Positions 9,463-18,769 of a stretch of 64,000 nucleotides of DNA are shown one piece after another. Both the position numbers and the translations under genes were made by a program. The DNA comes from Candidatus Trichofilum aggregatum (GTDB lineage Bacteria; Chloroflexota; Anaerolineae; Promineifilales; Promineifilaceae). The first letter of the stretch is position 1, and each line of letters begins with the position of its first letter. The DNA is taken from contig JADJUV010000031.1 of the NCBI GenBank assembly GCA_016716885.1, forward strand, positions 1 to 64,000, read 5' to 3'. Below the pieces are notes generated by a model that had not been told where the DNA came from, ran no database searches, and saw nothing but the letters and a program-made list of their open reading frames with translations.

Positions 9463-10830
9463 TTACCCGCCGATGGAATCCAGGGCGATTTGGGCGGGGT
9501 AGAAGTTGACGTTTAGTTCCAGGGCACGTTGATAGGCGGCTCTGGCCTGGGTGACATCTCCCAGGAAAGCGAAGGCATGACCCCGATAGAGGTAGGTTTC
9601 TTCCACATAACTAGAACCATCACGCACGCGTGCGTCACTGTTGTTGAGCATGGCATCGGTCAGATCAACCATGTCCTGGTAGCGGCCAATTTTCATGTAG
9701 GCGATGTAGGTACGGAACTGGTACCAGAGCATACGGCCCGGCAAACCCAGGGAGAAGGCCCGATCAAACGCGGCCGCGCCCTGTTGATAAAAGGCATTGT
9801 CGCCGGTAATTTCACCCATCGCGGTCAGGCTGGTGCCCAGGTTAAACCAGGCATAGGCATCGGCCTCATCTTCGGTTGTTTGGGCCTGCGCTTTGACGGC
9901 GGCCTCTTGCCACATTTTCACCGGTTCCGCCATATCCGGGCCAACGATTTGATTAACCAGGGTTTCCTTAGCCGGTTCGTAAATGGCGATGAAGGTGTAA
10001 TTAAACGCTTTCCAACCATCAAGAATTTCGGTGAATGAGTCAATGCGGCTGGTGCCATCAAAGGGGCCAAGGTAGGTGTCTTTGCTGTAAAAGACCAATC
10101 CCTCATCATCGTAACCATGCACGGTCAGATAATGGCCGTACCAACCTTCACCTCGGCCAGGGTCGTACCCTTTTTCGATGATGACCGGGATGCCATTGGC
10201 AATAAACTGTTTGAGCAAGGCCAGGTCACCACCCACAAAAACGCGTGCTTGCATATCAGGAATAAATTCGTTGACATAGTCGGCCATTTGCCAGGGGCTG
10301 ACGTTGCGATCCTGGAGATTGGGTTTGAGGTACGCGGCCGCGTCCGCCTGTGTAATGTCGCGCCCATAAAAATTAAGCACAATTGTCATGTTGGTCGGGC
10401 CACAGTTGTTGAAGTTTTGTGGTTCCGCCACCAATCCTTCAATGTTGGCTGAAGAGGGGGGTGGGGGCAGGGTGGGTACAGCCGTGGGCGAAGGGGTGGG
10501 GCTGGGTTCTATGGTCGCCGTCGCTTCAACCACCACCGTTGCCACTTCTTCGATAGGGGCGGTCGTGGCCGTTGGCTCTAGTGTGGGTGTTTGGGTCGCC
10601 AGGCTGGGAATGACAACATCTTGCAAAGCCACCTGCGGCGCAGAGATGGTGGGATAGGGCGTTGTGACCATATCCATCACTTCGGCAGCCAGGGAACTAC
10701 GCTCGGCTATCACATCTTTGAAATTGCCAGGAATGGCTTCTACCACTCTGGGTAAAGCGAGAAAACCGATGATTGCCAAAATCTGTAGGCAAGCAACGGC
10801 GATAATAAGGCGTTTGGTTGATGCTTTCAT
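9463..10830 (-). CDS. Exported C39-like papain-fold peptidase with TPRs (copy 2)
   Basis: This 455-aa protein has one N-terminal membrane anchor (residues 7-27), a Thr/Pro-rich linker (about 80-125), a Peptidase_C39_2-type domain (about 130-300) and C-terminal TPR-like helices (about 310-455). The likely catalytic residues are Cys143 in NNCGP, His233 in WYGHYLTVHGYDD and Asp251 in SKDTY. I chose the ATG at 10830 because AAGGAGACGT precedes it directly; an upstream ATG at 10860 falls in repeat DNA. Family members are thiol proteases or their inactive relatives; here the triad looks intact. It lies 118 bp downstream of a paralogue and probably shares its transcript. The substrate is unknown. 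Confidence 0.85.
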   Translation of the reverse strand: MKASTKRLIIAVACLQILAIIGFLALPRVVEAIPGNFKDVIAERSSLAAEVMDMVTTPYPTISAPQVALQDVVIPSLATQTPTLEPTATTAPIEEVATVVVEATATIEPSPTPSPTAVPTLPPPPSSANIEGLVAEPQNFNNCGPTNMTIVLNFYGRDITQADAAAYLKPNLQDRNVSPWQMADYVNEFIPDMQARVFVGGDLALLKQFIANGIPVIIEKGYDPGRGEGWYGHYLTVHGYDDEGLVFYSKDTYLGPFDGTSRIDSFTEILDGWKAFNYTFIAIYEPAKETLVNQIVGPDMAEPVKMWQEAAVKAQAQTTEDEADAYAWFNLGTSLTAMGEITGDNAFYQQGAAAFDRAFSLGLPGRMLWYQFRTYIAYMKIGRYQDMVDLTDAMLNNSDARVRDGSSYVEETYLYRGHAFAFLGDVTQARAAYQRALELNVNFYPAQIALDSIGG

Positions 10831-10850
10831 ACGTCTCCTTGAGCGTGATA

Positions 10851-10930
10851 CAGAGAACACCGAGAAGGCACAGAGAACACAGAGGGAATCGGTGTTAATC
10901 GGCTTAATTGGTGGTTTTCATTCTCTGATA
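10851..10930. repeat. Dispersed CACAGAGAACACAGAG repeat between paralogues
   Basis: Words of the form ACAGAGAACAC and AATCGGTGTTAATCGGC fill the gap between the two C39 peptidase genes. They match the repeat family seen at 8435, 24905 and 62985. Confidence 0.55.
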
Positions 10931-10948
10931 GATATCATCCTTCATCAT

Positions 10949-12250
10949 TTAGTTAAGTTGGGCCAGGGCTTCTACGGCTGGGGCGAAGTTAGGATTGAAC
11001 GCGGCCGCGCTCTCGAAATCACGTCGAGCGGCGGCCATATCACCCAGAGCCTGTTCAGCCAACCCCCGATAGTAAAAAGCTTCCTCGAAATAGTCGTAAT
11101 CCTTTAAGGTCGTGTTGGTCAGGGTCAGCACATCCTCATAACGACCCACCTGATAATAGGCTTCGTAGGGGCCAAACTGGTACCACAACATACGCCAGGG
11201 TAGCCCAATGGCTCGGGCCTGATCATAGGCCGCGGCCGCTTTCTCATAATCGCCCAGATTGACGTAAGCGGTGCCCAGATTGAACCAGAAAAAGGCGTTT
11301 TCTGGCTGGCTGGTGGCTTCAATCTGGGCACGCTCCAGAGCCGCCTGCCACATCGTGGCCTCGTCCATGCTTGGCCCGATGATAGCCTCGACGGTGGCGG
11401 CCTCTTCCGGCGGATAAAAGGTGATGTAGCTGCGGTTGAACTGTGCCCAGTAAGTTTCCAGATTTTCATAACTGACAATGCGGCCAAAGGAATGTTTATT
11501 TTCCAAAGGGACTTCGCTGGTGCCAAACCAGGAATCATAGGTCCAGATTTGTTCTTGGGCATCGTCGTAGGCCACTACTAGCAGATAATGGCCGTACCAT
11601 TCCAGCCAGGCATATTCACCGGGTGGGTCCAGGCCAATTTCGATGATAACCGGAAAACCCGCATCAAGCAGTCGGCGCAAGGTGTCCAGATCGCCGTTGA
11701 CACGATCCAGGGCCTGAAACTCTGTTTGGGTGTTGACATAGGCGGCCATTTCGTGGGGGCTGACGTTGCGGTCTTCCTGGCTGGGTTTGAGGAAGGCGGC
11801 GGTTTGGGTTTGGGCCAGACCCAGGCCAAAGTAGGAGAGGGTCATCGCCAACGTGGCGGGGCCGCAATTGTTCCAATCCTGAAATTGGTGGTAGATGCCT
11901 TCCAGCCGGGCACTGCCGTTAATGGGGATGGGGATGGCGGTTGGTGTGGGTTCTAGGGTGCTGGTGGGAATGGGGGTAGGGCTGGGGGGCGGCCCACCGG
12001 TAGCAATAACGATGGGGGTGGGTTGAGGGGTGGCGGTAGGGATAAGGAGCGCGGCCGCGTCCACCGGTGCGGCCACCGTCGGCAAGATTGGGTTCTGCTC
12101 ACCACGGGCAATCTCCTGGATAAATTCCGGGGCACGAAACAGGTAGCGGCTAGGAATCGCCCGCAGAATAGCTGGCAACTGCCAGATAAACAGGGCCACC
12201 AGGAGTAAACTAACCACCAACGGAATGGTATAACGTCTTTTGCGTTGCAT
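10949..12250 (-). CDS. Exported C39-like papain-fold peptidase with TPRs (copy 1)
   Basis: This 433-aa paralogue of the downstream gene has the same order: membrane anchor (8-28), Thr/Pro linker (about 70-110), peptidase domain (about 112-285) and TPR-like repeats (about 300-433). Catalytic candidates are Cys129 in WNNCGPA, His221 in WYGHYLLVVAYDD and Asp239 in TYDSW. Shared landmarks such as FLKPS..DRNVSP show recent common origin, though the linkers differ. It is the first gene of the pair; AGAGGTGAT precedes the ATG at 12250. The protein should sit on the outer face of the membrane, where it may trim or bind an exported peptide. No partner or substrate gene is visible nearby. Confidence 0.85.
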   Translation of the reverse strand: MQRKRRYTIPLVVSLLLVALFIWQLPAILRAIPSRYLFRAPEFIQEIARGEQNPILPTVAAPVDAAALLIPTATPQPTPIVIATGGPPPSPTPIPTSTLEPTPTAIPIPINGSARLEGIYHQFQDWNNCGPATLAMTLSYFGLGLAQTQTAAFLKPSQEDRNVSPHEMAAYVNTQTEFQALDRVNGDLDTLRRLLDAGFPVIIEIGLDPPGEYAWLEWYGHYLLVVAYDDAQEQIWTYDSWFGTSEVPLENKHSFGRIVSYENLETYWAQFNRSYITFYPPEEAATVEAIIGPSMDEATMWQAALERAQIEATSQPENAFFWFNLGTAYVNLGDYEKAAAAYDQARAIGLPWRMLWYQFGPYEAYYQVGRYEDVLTLTNTTLKDYDYFEEAFYYRGLAEQALGDMAAARRDFESAAAFNPNFAPAVEALAQLN

Positions 12251-12419
12251 ATCACCTCTGCGTTTAGGGACAACACCAAAGGCAAACCCCTTACGCGAGG
12301 GTTGATTATAGCGAATTGGGTTGCTGCGCCCACGAACTGCCAGAAAGGCTTAACCAGTTTCTTAGCCCTGGCTCAGGTGGGGAGGGGAACTCGGGGGAAC
12401 GGTAGGAACTCAGAGGAAC

Positions 12420-12893
12420 TCAGTCTTTAGTCTTTTTACCTTGTGGGACTGAGTTGTAGAGGTGTAAATGAACACTCTCTTCGTCCTGGTCGTATTGGCT
12501 GAAGCCGAGGGAGTGGTACAGGCCGATGGCGTCCCACCAGTCCAGATTGGTTTCCACGACGATGCGTTGATCGCCGCGTGCCCAGGCTTGTTGCATAAGA
12601 TGCGTTACCAGTTGGCGGCCAATGCCCTGCCGTTGATGCGCCAGGCTCACGGAGATACGTACCATCCGGCTGACACCGGGCGTCTCGCCTTTGAGTGCAC
12701 CTGTACCTACGATGACTCCTTGTTTTTCAGCCACAACAAATAGATGGCCCTGGTCGAGATAATGACGTTGAAGGTCATCCAGGTCAGGGTTGCGGCTTTC
12801 GTCTATCCAGCCGAAATGCTGACCCAATCCGGCCAGGATTAACTGCCGGGCGGCGGATTGATCGGCCGGGGTGAAGGGGCGGATTTTTAGCAA
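12420..12893 (-). CDS. GNAT-family N-acetyltransferase
   Basis: This 157-aa protein has the GNAT fold. Motif A is visible as SVSLAHQRQGIGRQLVTHLM (acetyl-CoA pyrophosphate binding, about residues 81-100), and a C-terminal YHSLGF strand (about 126-131) is typical of motif B. The opening MLKIRPFTPADQSAARQL is also standard. Substrate specificity cannot be read from sequence. The gene stands alone between repeat-bearing gaps, oriented like its neighbours. Confidence 0.88.
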   Translation of the reverse strand: MLKIRPFTPADQSAARQLILAGLGQHFGWIDESRNPDLDDLQRHYLDQGHLFVVAEKQGVIVGTGALKGETPGVSRMVRISVSLAHQRQGIGRQLVTHLMQQAWARGDQRIVVETNLDWWDAIGLYHSLGFSQYDQDEESVHLHLYNSVPQGKKTKD

Positions 12894-12984
12894 AGAGACC
12901 TTTGGGGATTGGGAGACTAAGAGATTAAGAGACTGAGAGATTTTTAGACGTTACTGTAATTGTGCTGGAAGCCAGAATAGGATT

Positions 12985-13070
12985 TAGTGGCCTGAAAAAC
13001 GCACGCAAAGGCGCAAAGAACGCCAAGCTATCAGAGAAAATTCGTGGTAATTCGTGACCCTTTGTGATGG
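12985..13070. repeat. Dispersed repeat of the GCACGCAAAGGCGCAAAG type
   Basis: The order CGCACGCAAAGGCGCAAAG, AACGCCAAG, CAGAGAAAATTCGTGG, TAATTCGTG fills the gap downstream of the GNAT start. The same word order recurs at 35610-35680 inside the kdp operon, with parts at 56756 and 57940. Confidence 0.65.
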
Positions 13071-13072
13071 GA

Positions 13073-13858
13073 TCATTTCTTCGGCGGCCGCGGCAAGAAA
13101 GAGCTGGTGCGGGTGACGTAATCTTCGTAGCCGGGTTTGGTTTTACGCAGGGAGCGTTCCAACATAGCAACGCCGGAGATACGGACAATGACGTAGGTCA
13201 TCAGGAGCGAACCTAAGATGGGCAGAATGCTCCCGGCGGCGAGCGAAAACAGGCCAAATCCCCACCAGACACAGGCATCACCAAAGTAGTTGGGGTGGCG
13301 GGTGTAATACCAGACACCGGTGGTGAGTAGTTTGCCCTTGTTTTGGGGGTCACGCTTAAAACGGGCCAACTGCCAATCACCGAGGGTTTCAAAGGCAAAA
13401 CCAATGGCCCACACAAGCACACCCAGTAAATCTAAGAGGTTGAGGCTGTTGCTGAGGGTACGATATTGTGCCCCCAAAAGGGGGGCCGAGACCAACCACA
13501 TGATGAATCCCTGGAGTAGAAAAACTTTCAGGTAGCTTTGCCACCACCAATCTCCTCTGGCGGTCTGGCGCATCTTTTGGTAGCGAAAATCTTCGCCCTG
13601 GCCCCAGTTGCGCCAGAGGAGATATCCCCCCAGGCGTAAGCTCCAGATAGCCACGAGGCTGAGGACGAGGATCTTGCGAATGAGGTAACCGTCTTCTGCC
13701 AGTTGGAAGTAGACCGCGGCCGCGGCCAGAAACCCCGGCCCCCAAAAAATGTCCACAATGCTGGAGTCAAGCCACATTAAACTGATAAACCAGAGAATGG
13801 TCATCAGCCCGATGATGACTAACAGGGCCTGTCCATAAATTAGCCAAAATTCAAGCAT
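13073..13858 (-). CDS. DUF1295 membrane protein, steroid-reductase/ICMT-like
   Basis: This 261-aa protein has six to seven hydrophobic segments. The C-terminal half carries the DUF1295 signature: LLTTGVWYYTRHPNYFGD (about 176-193), then AMLERSL and PGYEDYVTRTSSFLP near the end. This region resembles the NADPH- or SAM-binding part of 5-alpha-reductase and isoprenylcysteine methyltransferase relatives. The reaction is unproven; many DUF1295 proteins may be lipid or sterol reductases. It is 25 bp downstream of the CorA-like gene on the same strand, suggesting cotranscription. Confidence 0.88.
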   Translation of the reverse strand: MLEFWLIYGQALLVIIGLMTILWFISLMWLDSSIVDIFWGPGFLAAAAVYFQLAEDGYLIRKILVLSLVAIWSLRLGGYLLWRNWGQGEDFRYQKMRQTARGDWWWQSYLKVFLLQGFIMWLVSAPLLGAQYRTLSNSLNLLDLLGVLVWAIGFAFETLGDWQLARFKRDPQNKGKLLTTGVWYYTRHPNYFGDACVWWGFGLFSLAAGSILPILGSLLMTYVIVRISGVAMLERSLRKTKPGYEDYVTRTSSFLPRPPKK

Positions 13859-13883
13859 GGCCTGTTCCTTTCGTAAAGCTGCA

Positions 13884-14801
13884 TTAGAGCCACTGTTTGC
13901 GTCGTAGATACCAACCTAGCCAGGCGGTCAGCAACAGGCTGAAAACGATAAGCCCGTAAAACATGAGAGGATGTTCCCCCCAGGGTACAACCACATTCAT
14001 GCCAAAGATGGCCGCCAGTAGGCTAACCGGCAAGGTGATGACGGTGACAACGGTCAGCAAATGCACCACTTCATCAATACGATGCGAGGCCAACGTATCT
14101 ACCGTGTCCGATAAACCGACGATGATTTCATAATATTCGTCCAGCATGGTGCTCAACTGCACCAGATGATCGGATAAGTTATCCCAGTAAGGGTCTAACT
14201 CTTCATGGATGAAGGGCCAATCACCGTGGGCCAACAGTTGGATGACCCCTATCTGTGGTTTCAGGATGCTGCGTAAGGTGATGATGTCGCGGCGTAGCCG
14301 GGCGATTTCGTAGAGGAGATGGCGGGTGTCGTTATGAAAAAGCCGTTTCTCAATGTGGTGCAGGTTATGTCCAACCTTAAAAACAATGGGGTAACAGTCG
14401 TCAATCAGGCTATGGAGTAACTCGTAGAGAAGTGGGCTGGCTCCTTGGCTCATGCGCTCATTACGCTGGTTATCATCCTGTTGCAATTGGGTAGAAAGCT
14501 GAATAAGTGAAGGCAAATCACCGGGATGAGACGTGACCAAAACCCCCTTGGTAATGAAAACATCCACTTCTGTGCGGATGTATATCTGCTCAGCCTCACT
14601 CCACAAAGGCATCTGCACGACGATAAATAGGTGATTATCGTCATGATCCAGCTTGGGAATTTCGAGTTCGTTCAGGCAATCACGCAGGTTAAGCGGGTGA
14701 AACTGGGGATATCGAACGGAAAGTGCATCCATATCTACCTGGGTGGGGTGGGTGATGTCGGTCCAGGTGACACGGTCGGTGGTAACGATGGTGGTAGGCA
14801 T
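13884..14801 (-). CDS. corA: CorA-family divalent metal transporter
   Basis: This 305-aa protein has the CorA plan: a large cytoplasmic N-terminal alpha/beta domain, a long helix, and two C-terminal transmembrane helices. The pore signature GMNVVVPW lies between the helices, and the protein ends with basic residues (LRRKQWL). CorA forms pentamers that pass Mg2+ or related ions down the membrane potential. The GMN motif and length make the family secure; ion preference is not readable. It is followed closely by the DUF1295 gene. Confidence 0.93.
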   Translation of the reverse strand: MPTTIVTTDRVTWTDITHPTQVDMDALSVRYPQFHPLNLRDCLNELEIPKLDHDDNHLFIVVQMPLWSEAEQIYIRTEVDVFITKGVLVTSHPGDLPSLIQLSTQLQQDDNQRNERMSQGASPLLYELLHSLIDDCYPIVFKVGHNLHHIEKRLFHNDTRHLLYEIARLRRDIITLRSILKPQIGVIQLLAHGDWPFIHEELDPYWDNLSDHLVQLSTMLDEYYEIIVGLSDTVDTLASHRIDEVVHLLTVVTVITLPVSLLAAIFGMNVVVPWGEHPLMFYGLIVFSLLLTAWLGWYLRRKQWL

Positions 14802-14811
14802 AGCTGAATTT

Positions 14812-14898
14812 ACTGAAAGAAGCCACGAATTGCCCGAATTAGCACAAAATTTTCTCTGGGCTTGGCTGGCGCGAGTTTTTGCCGGGGGGGGGGTTAGT
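14812..14898. repeat. Dispersed GAAGCCACGAATT repeat with a G run
   Basis: The words GAAAGAAGCCACGAATTG and CGAATTAGCAC, then TTTTCTCTGG, match a family found at 56790-56830 and 57945-58010. A run of G follows at about 14883-14892. The repeat sits between the CorA start and the formate dehydrogenase stop. Confidence 0.6.
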
Positions 14899-14911
14899 GT
14901 AGGGTGGGTGT

Positions 14912-17083
14912 TTAATGGACTTGAACCGGGTCTTTGATGGCCCCACGTTGGAACAAAGCTTTGTCGTAACCGGCATCCCGATTGGCTGGGGCGGTGGTTT
15001 TTTCGATTTTGACGGCGGTGTTTTTGTAGTCGGGAATTTTGGCCCGGTTGTCTATGCGGTCAAGGGTGAGTTGGTTCGCGGCCGCTTCAGCAAAATGGAA
15101 GGGCACGAACACGGTTCCTTGCGGGGAGCGGCCGGTGACGAGCAAACGCAGGGTGATGGTTCCGCACCGGGAACTTACATTGACCCAATCGCCGGTTTGC
15201 AGTTGGAGCGCGGCCGCGTCGTCGGGACTCATCTCACACACCGCTTCCGGGTACACATCTTCCAGATTAGAGCGGCCCGTCATCGTGCTACCACTCCAGT
15301 GGTACAACACCCGGCCCGTACTCAGGTTGAACGGATACGTTTCATCGGGCAGTTCGGATTCGGTGCCGTACTGCACTTCCCAGAATTTGCCCTTGCCTCG
15401 TGGAAACTCATCGGTAAACAAAAAAGGCGTACCGGGATGATCAAAATCAGGGCAGGGCCAATGCACCCCCCCCTCACGTTCGAGCCGCGCATAATCAATA
15501 CCCCAGAATTCCGGTGTCACCTGGCGCATCTCTTCCCAAATATCATGCGGATGGGAATAACGAAACCCGGCGGAGAGCGTTACCCCTAGCCGTTGCTCAA
15601 TGCGCCGCGCCAGGTCAGACAAAATATCCCAATCGGCCCGCGAATTGCCCACCGGGGGCACGGCGGCCCGACACCGCTGGATACGCCGATCGGTGTTGGT
15701 GAAGGTGCCATCTTTTTCCGCAAAACTGGTGGCGGGCAGAATCACATCGGCCATTTCACCGGTTTCATTGATGAAAATATCCTGACAAACCAAAAACTCC
15801 AGATGCTCCAGGGCGTGGCGGGCGTGATCCAGATTCGGTTCGCTCATCATCGGGTTTTCGCCCAGCACAAACATGCCCCGAATCTGGCCGCTTAAGGCCC
15901 CGTCTACCATTTCGGTCGCCGTCAGCCCCGGATGCGGGTTGAGGGTGCGGCCCCAAGTCTGTTCAAACTTACCCCGGATGGTGGCATCATCTACCCGTTG
16001 GTAGGCCGTAAACACATTGGGCAGACCGCCACTATCGGAGCAGCCCTGCACATTGTTTTGGCCGCGCAGGGGGTTGAGGCCCGTACCCGCCTTGCCCACG
16101 TGGCCGCACATCAGGGCCAGATTAACCAGCGAGAGGGTGTTGTCGGTGCCGTGGGTGCTCTGGCTGATGCCCATGCCCCAGTAAATCGAGGCGCGATTGG
16201 CTCCGGCGTAAAGGCGGGCGGCTTCGCGGATGCTATTGGCGGGAACGCCGCTGACCGCTTCGGCCCATTCCGGGGTGAACTCTTCTAATGATTCCAAATA
16301 TTCTTCAAACCCTTCGGTGCGGTGGGCGATGAAGTCGGGGTTGTATAGACCTTCTTTGACGATGACGTGGGCCATCGCCTGGAAGACGGCGACATCGGTG
16401 CCCGGATTTTGCCGTAACCAGAGGGTGGCAAAGTTGGTCATGTCAATGCGACGGGGATCAATGACGATCAGTTTGGCCCCATTTTTACGCACGGCCCGCT
16501 TGAGAAAATTGGCGATAACCGGGTGGGTTTCGGTGGTGTTGGAGCCAGTGACGATAAACGCTTCCAGGTTTTCCATCTCGGCGATGGAGTTGGACATGGC
16601 GGAGGAGCCAATGGACAACTGCAATCCGGTGACACTGCCCGCGTGGCATAACCGGGCGCAATGGTCTACGTTGTTGGTGCCAATGAGGGCGCGTATTAAT
16701 TTCTGGAAGACGTAATTGTCTTCGTTGGTGGCTTTGGCGCTGGCATAACTGGCGATGGCATCACCGCCGTGGGTCTTGACGATGCGGACAAATTCGTCGG
16801 CTACCATGTCCAGGGCTTCGTCCCAGGTAGCTTCGCGCCAGACGGGTTTGGCACTGCGTCCTTCGGCCCGGTTGGCCCGGATGAGAGGCGTTTTGATGCG
16901 TCCGGGGTGTTTGACGTAATCAGTGCCGTACCGCCCTTTGACACATAACATGCCGTAGTTGGGAGCGGCATCGAAAGGGGCTTCGACTGAATAGATGAAA
17001 TTGTCTTTGACGTTCAGGTTCATCTGGCAACCGACACCACAATAGGGGCAGGTGGTACGCACGACCTTATCGGGAGTAATCAT
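14912..17083 (-). CDS. fdhA: Formate dehydrogenase alpha subunit, Mo/W-bis-MGD, Cys type
   Basis: This 723-aa protein belongs to the DMSO-reductase superfamily. A 4Fe-4S site is formed by Cys12, Cys15, Cys19 and Cys47 (CPYCGVGC and LCVKG). The formate dehydrogenase signature NNVDHCARLCHAG places Cys146 where FdhF of E. coli has selenocysteine, followed by His147. Later blocks include the RGQNNVQG and LGENP motifs and a C-terminal molybdopterin dinucleotide-binding domain (about 590-700). The length fits an FdhF-like catalytic subunit; there is no extra N-terminal iron-sulfur extension. No Tat signal is present, so it is probably cytoplasmic. No beta or gamma subunit, NuoF-like partner or maturation gene lies in the window, so its electron acceptor is unknown. 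GAGG precedes the ATG. Confidence 0.9.
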   Translation of the reverse strand: MITPDKVVRTTCPYCGVGCQMNLNVKDNFIYSVEAPFDAAPNYGMLCVKGRYGTDYVKHPGRIKTPLIRANRAEGRSAKPVWREATWDEALDMVADEFVRIVKTHGGDAIASYASAKATNEDNYVFQKLIRALIGTNNVDHCARLCHAGSVTGLQLSIGSSAMSNSIAEMENLEAFIVTGSNTTETHPVIANFLKRAVRKNGAKLIVIDPRRIDMTNFATLWLRQNPGTDVAVFQAMAHVIVKEGLYNPDFIAHRTEGFEEYLESLEEFTPEWAEAVSGVPANSIREAARLYAGANRASIYWGMGISQSTHGTDNTLSLVNLALMCGHVGKAGTGLNPLRGQNNVQGCSDSGGLPNVFTAYQRVDDATIRGKFEQTWGRTLNPHPGLTATEMVDGALSGQIRGMFVLGENPMMSEPNLDHARHALEHLEFLVCQDIFINETGEMADVILPATSFAEKDGTFTNTDRRIQRCRAAVPPVGNSRADWDILSDLARRIEQRLGVTLSAGFRYSHPHDIWEEMRQVTPEFWGIDYARLEREGGVHWPCPDFDHPGTPFLFTDEFPRGKGKFWEVQYGTESELPDETYPFNLSTGRVLYHWSGSTMTGRSNLEDVYPEAVCEMSPDDAAALQLQTGDWVNVSSRCGTITLRLLVTGRSPQGTVFVPFHFAEAAANQLTLDRIDNRAKIPDYKNTAVKIEKTTAPANRDAGYDKALFQRGAIKDPVQVH

Positions 17084-17243
17084 AGGAAACCTCGGCTACG
17101 GGCGAATGGGATGGGTTAGGATGGGAAAAATTATAGCACACAATGGGGAGGGTTCGCGGCCGCGAGGCTAAATTTTGTCACTATACAACCCTCATCCCCG
17201 GCCCTTCTCCCTGTGAGGGAGAATGGAGTCTGCCCCAGGCAAG

Positions 17244-17282
17244 AAAAAAGCGGTGCCGGTTTACCCGGCACCGCTTTTAGTA
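17244..17282 (-). terminator. Rho-independent terminator of the PPC lipoprotein gene
   Basis: A strong stem AAGCGGTGCCGG / CCGGCACCGCTT with a five-base loop lies 27 bp past the stop at 17309. On the minus strand it is followed by TTTTTTC. The plus strand has only a short T-run, so the main direction is minus. Confidence 0.85.
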
Positions 17283-17308
17283 AGAGGTTAATCAATCAGT
17301 TGAGTTGA

Positions 17309-18769
17309 TTACTGAGTGACGACTAAGGTGTAAGGGCCACCTCCGCCATAGAATTCAGAGACGACAATGACGTAGGTTCCGGGGGTGGTGAAGGTGTAGG
17401 TTAAGGTCTCTTCATCACCAGAGAAACCGCTGTCAATTTCGGCCACGGTGCTGTCCAGATCGGTTAGCGTATAAATCTCGATAACCACATCCATGTCACT
17501 GTTGCCGGGGGTCAGCAGGAAGGTCAAGGTTTCGCCACCAGCGGCGACGAAGGTGAAGGATTGTTCACTTTCGCCACTGGGGAGTTCACCTTCGGTCGTG
17601 CCGATAACCAAATCGGTAGCTTCCAAGGAGCCGACTAAAGCTCCAGCAACGGCATCTTCGCCGATGAACAGGGTGAAGAGGCCCGCGTCAGGGAAACCGA
17701 ACTCGGCCACGCGGATGATGTAATCACCGGCGGCGTCAAAGGTGTAGCTGATGGATTCACCTTCACCCGAGAAACCATCGTCAACATCAACGAGGGCTTC
17801 TACAAGATCATCAGCGGCGTAGATGGCGAGGGTAAGGTCTTGGTCATCGGTTTCGGGAATGACGGCGACGACGAGGGTTTCGCCCGCGGCCGCGGTGTAG
17901 ATGTAATCATGTTGGGCCAGGTCTTCCGTCATTTCCCCTTCAATGACATCACCCAGAACCACCGGCATAGCTTCACTGGAGACGGGGGGCGTGTCATCCC
18001 CTTCGCCCGTAACCGCAGGTTCGCTCAGGGCGATACTGTTGCCAACCGTGTTCAGGGTTTCTTCATATTGTTCAATCGTTTCGGCGGGTGTGGCGCCCAG
18101 AAACAGGCCAAAACGGGTATCGGTGATGATGATCTTGAGGACATAAGCCACACGGATACCATTTTCGGATGTTGCCTGAGCGACGGCAGAGGCTACATCA
18201 TGGCCTTCGTTGACCGCATCCACCTGTTCAGCCGGTTTAATCACTTCAAACTCTGTACCCAAATCCAAGATAGAGGGATCCGCCAGAATGGCATTCAGAA
18301 CAGCTAACGCGCCGTCTTCAGGGGTGATGGGTAGACCCAGGTCTGTTTCGATACCATCAGAAATGATGACCGCCACAGCCCCTTCTTCACCGGGGTCGGC
18401 GCTGTCTAACAGAACGTCACTGGAAGCCACGGTAATCAAGCCCAAGAAATCAGCATTAACCCAACCATCAGGGTAATAAATGGCGATGCCCCCTTCCGCG
18501 CTTTCTAACAACTGGAAGTCATCGGGGATGACGGGGCCAGTGGGTTCGGGCGTGGCGGTGGGTTCAGGGGTGTTGGTAGGGGCAGGCGTGGCTGTCGGTT
18601 CAGGGGTGTTGGTGGGGGCTGGGGTAGCGGTGGGTTCGGCGGTGTTGGTGGGGGCGATCTCGACTGCGGCCGCGGTGGCTGTTGGCTCTTCATTGGCACC
18701 GCCGCCACAGGCCAAAATAGGCAGGGCTAACAACAACAGTAGCATAAATAAAGCACGTAAACTTTTCAT
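17309..18769 (-). CDS. Lipoprotein with Thr/Pro repeats and two PPC-type domains
   Basis: This 486-aa lipoprotein has lipobox PILACG (about 17-22) and a linker made of TNTPEPTATPAP repeats (about 40-75). A central domain of unknown family follows (about 80-245). Two C-terminal beta-sandwich repeats resemble pre-peptidase C-terminal (PPC) domains (about 270-380 and 385-486); both contain a FSG(E/D)(G/E)E..(S/T)YTF core. PPC domains usually ride on secreted enzymes and bind surfaces. No catalytic domain is recognised here, so this is probably a surface-displayed binding or stress protein. The linker repeats are also tandem at DNA level (18540-18650). A clear terminator follows. Confidence 0.82.
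   Translation of the reverse strand: MKSLRALFMLLLLLALPILACGGGANEEPTATAAAVEIAPTNTAEPTATPAPTNTPEPTATPAPTNTPEPTATPEPTGPVIPDDFQLLESAEGGIAIYYPDGWVNADFLGLITVASSDVLLDSADPGEEGAVAVIISDGIETDLGLPITPEDGALAVLNAILADPSILDLGTEFEVIKPAEQVDAVNEGHDVASAVAQATSENGIRVAYVLKIIITDTRFGLFLGATPAETIEQYEETLNTVGNSIALSEPAVTGEGDDTPPVSSEAMPVVLGDVIEGEMTEDLAQHDYIYTAAAGETLVVAVIPETDDQDLTLAIYAADDLVEALVDVDDGFSGEGESISYTFDAAGDYIIRVAEFGFPDAGLFTLFIGEDAVAGALVGSLEATDLVIGTTEGELPSGESEQSFTFVAAGGETLTFLLTPGNSDMDVVIEIYTLTDLDSTVAEIDSGFSGDEETLTYTFTTPGTYVIVVSEFYGGGGPYTLVVTQ

Noticed and set aside
17244..17282. A regulatory riboswitch near the formate dehydrogenase start
   Set aside because: The structure is a simple perfect hairpin with a U-tract in the minus direction, as expected of a terminator for the gene at 17309.
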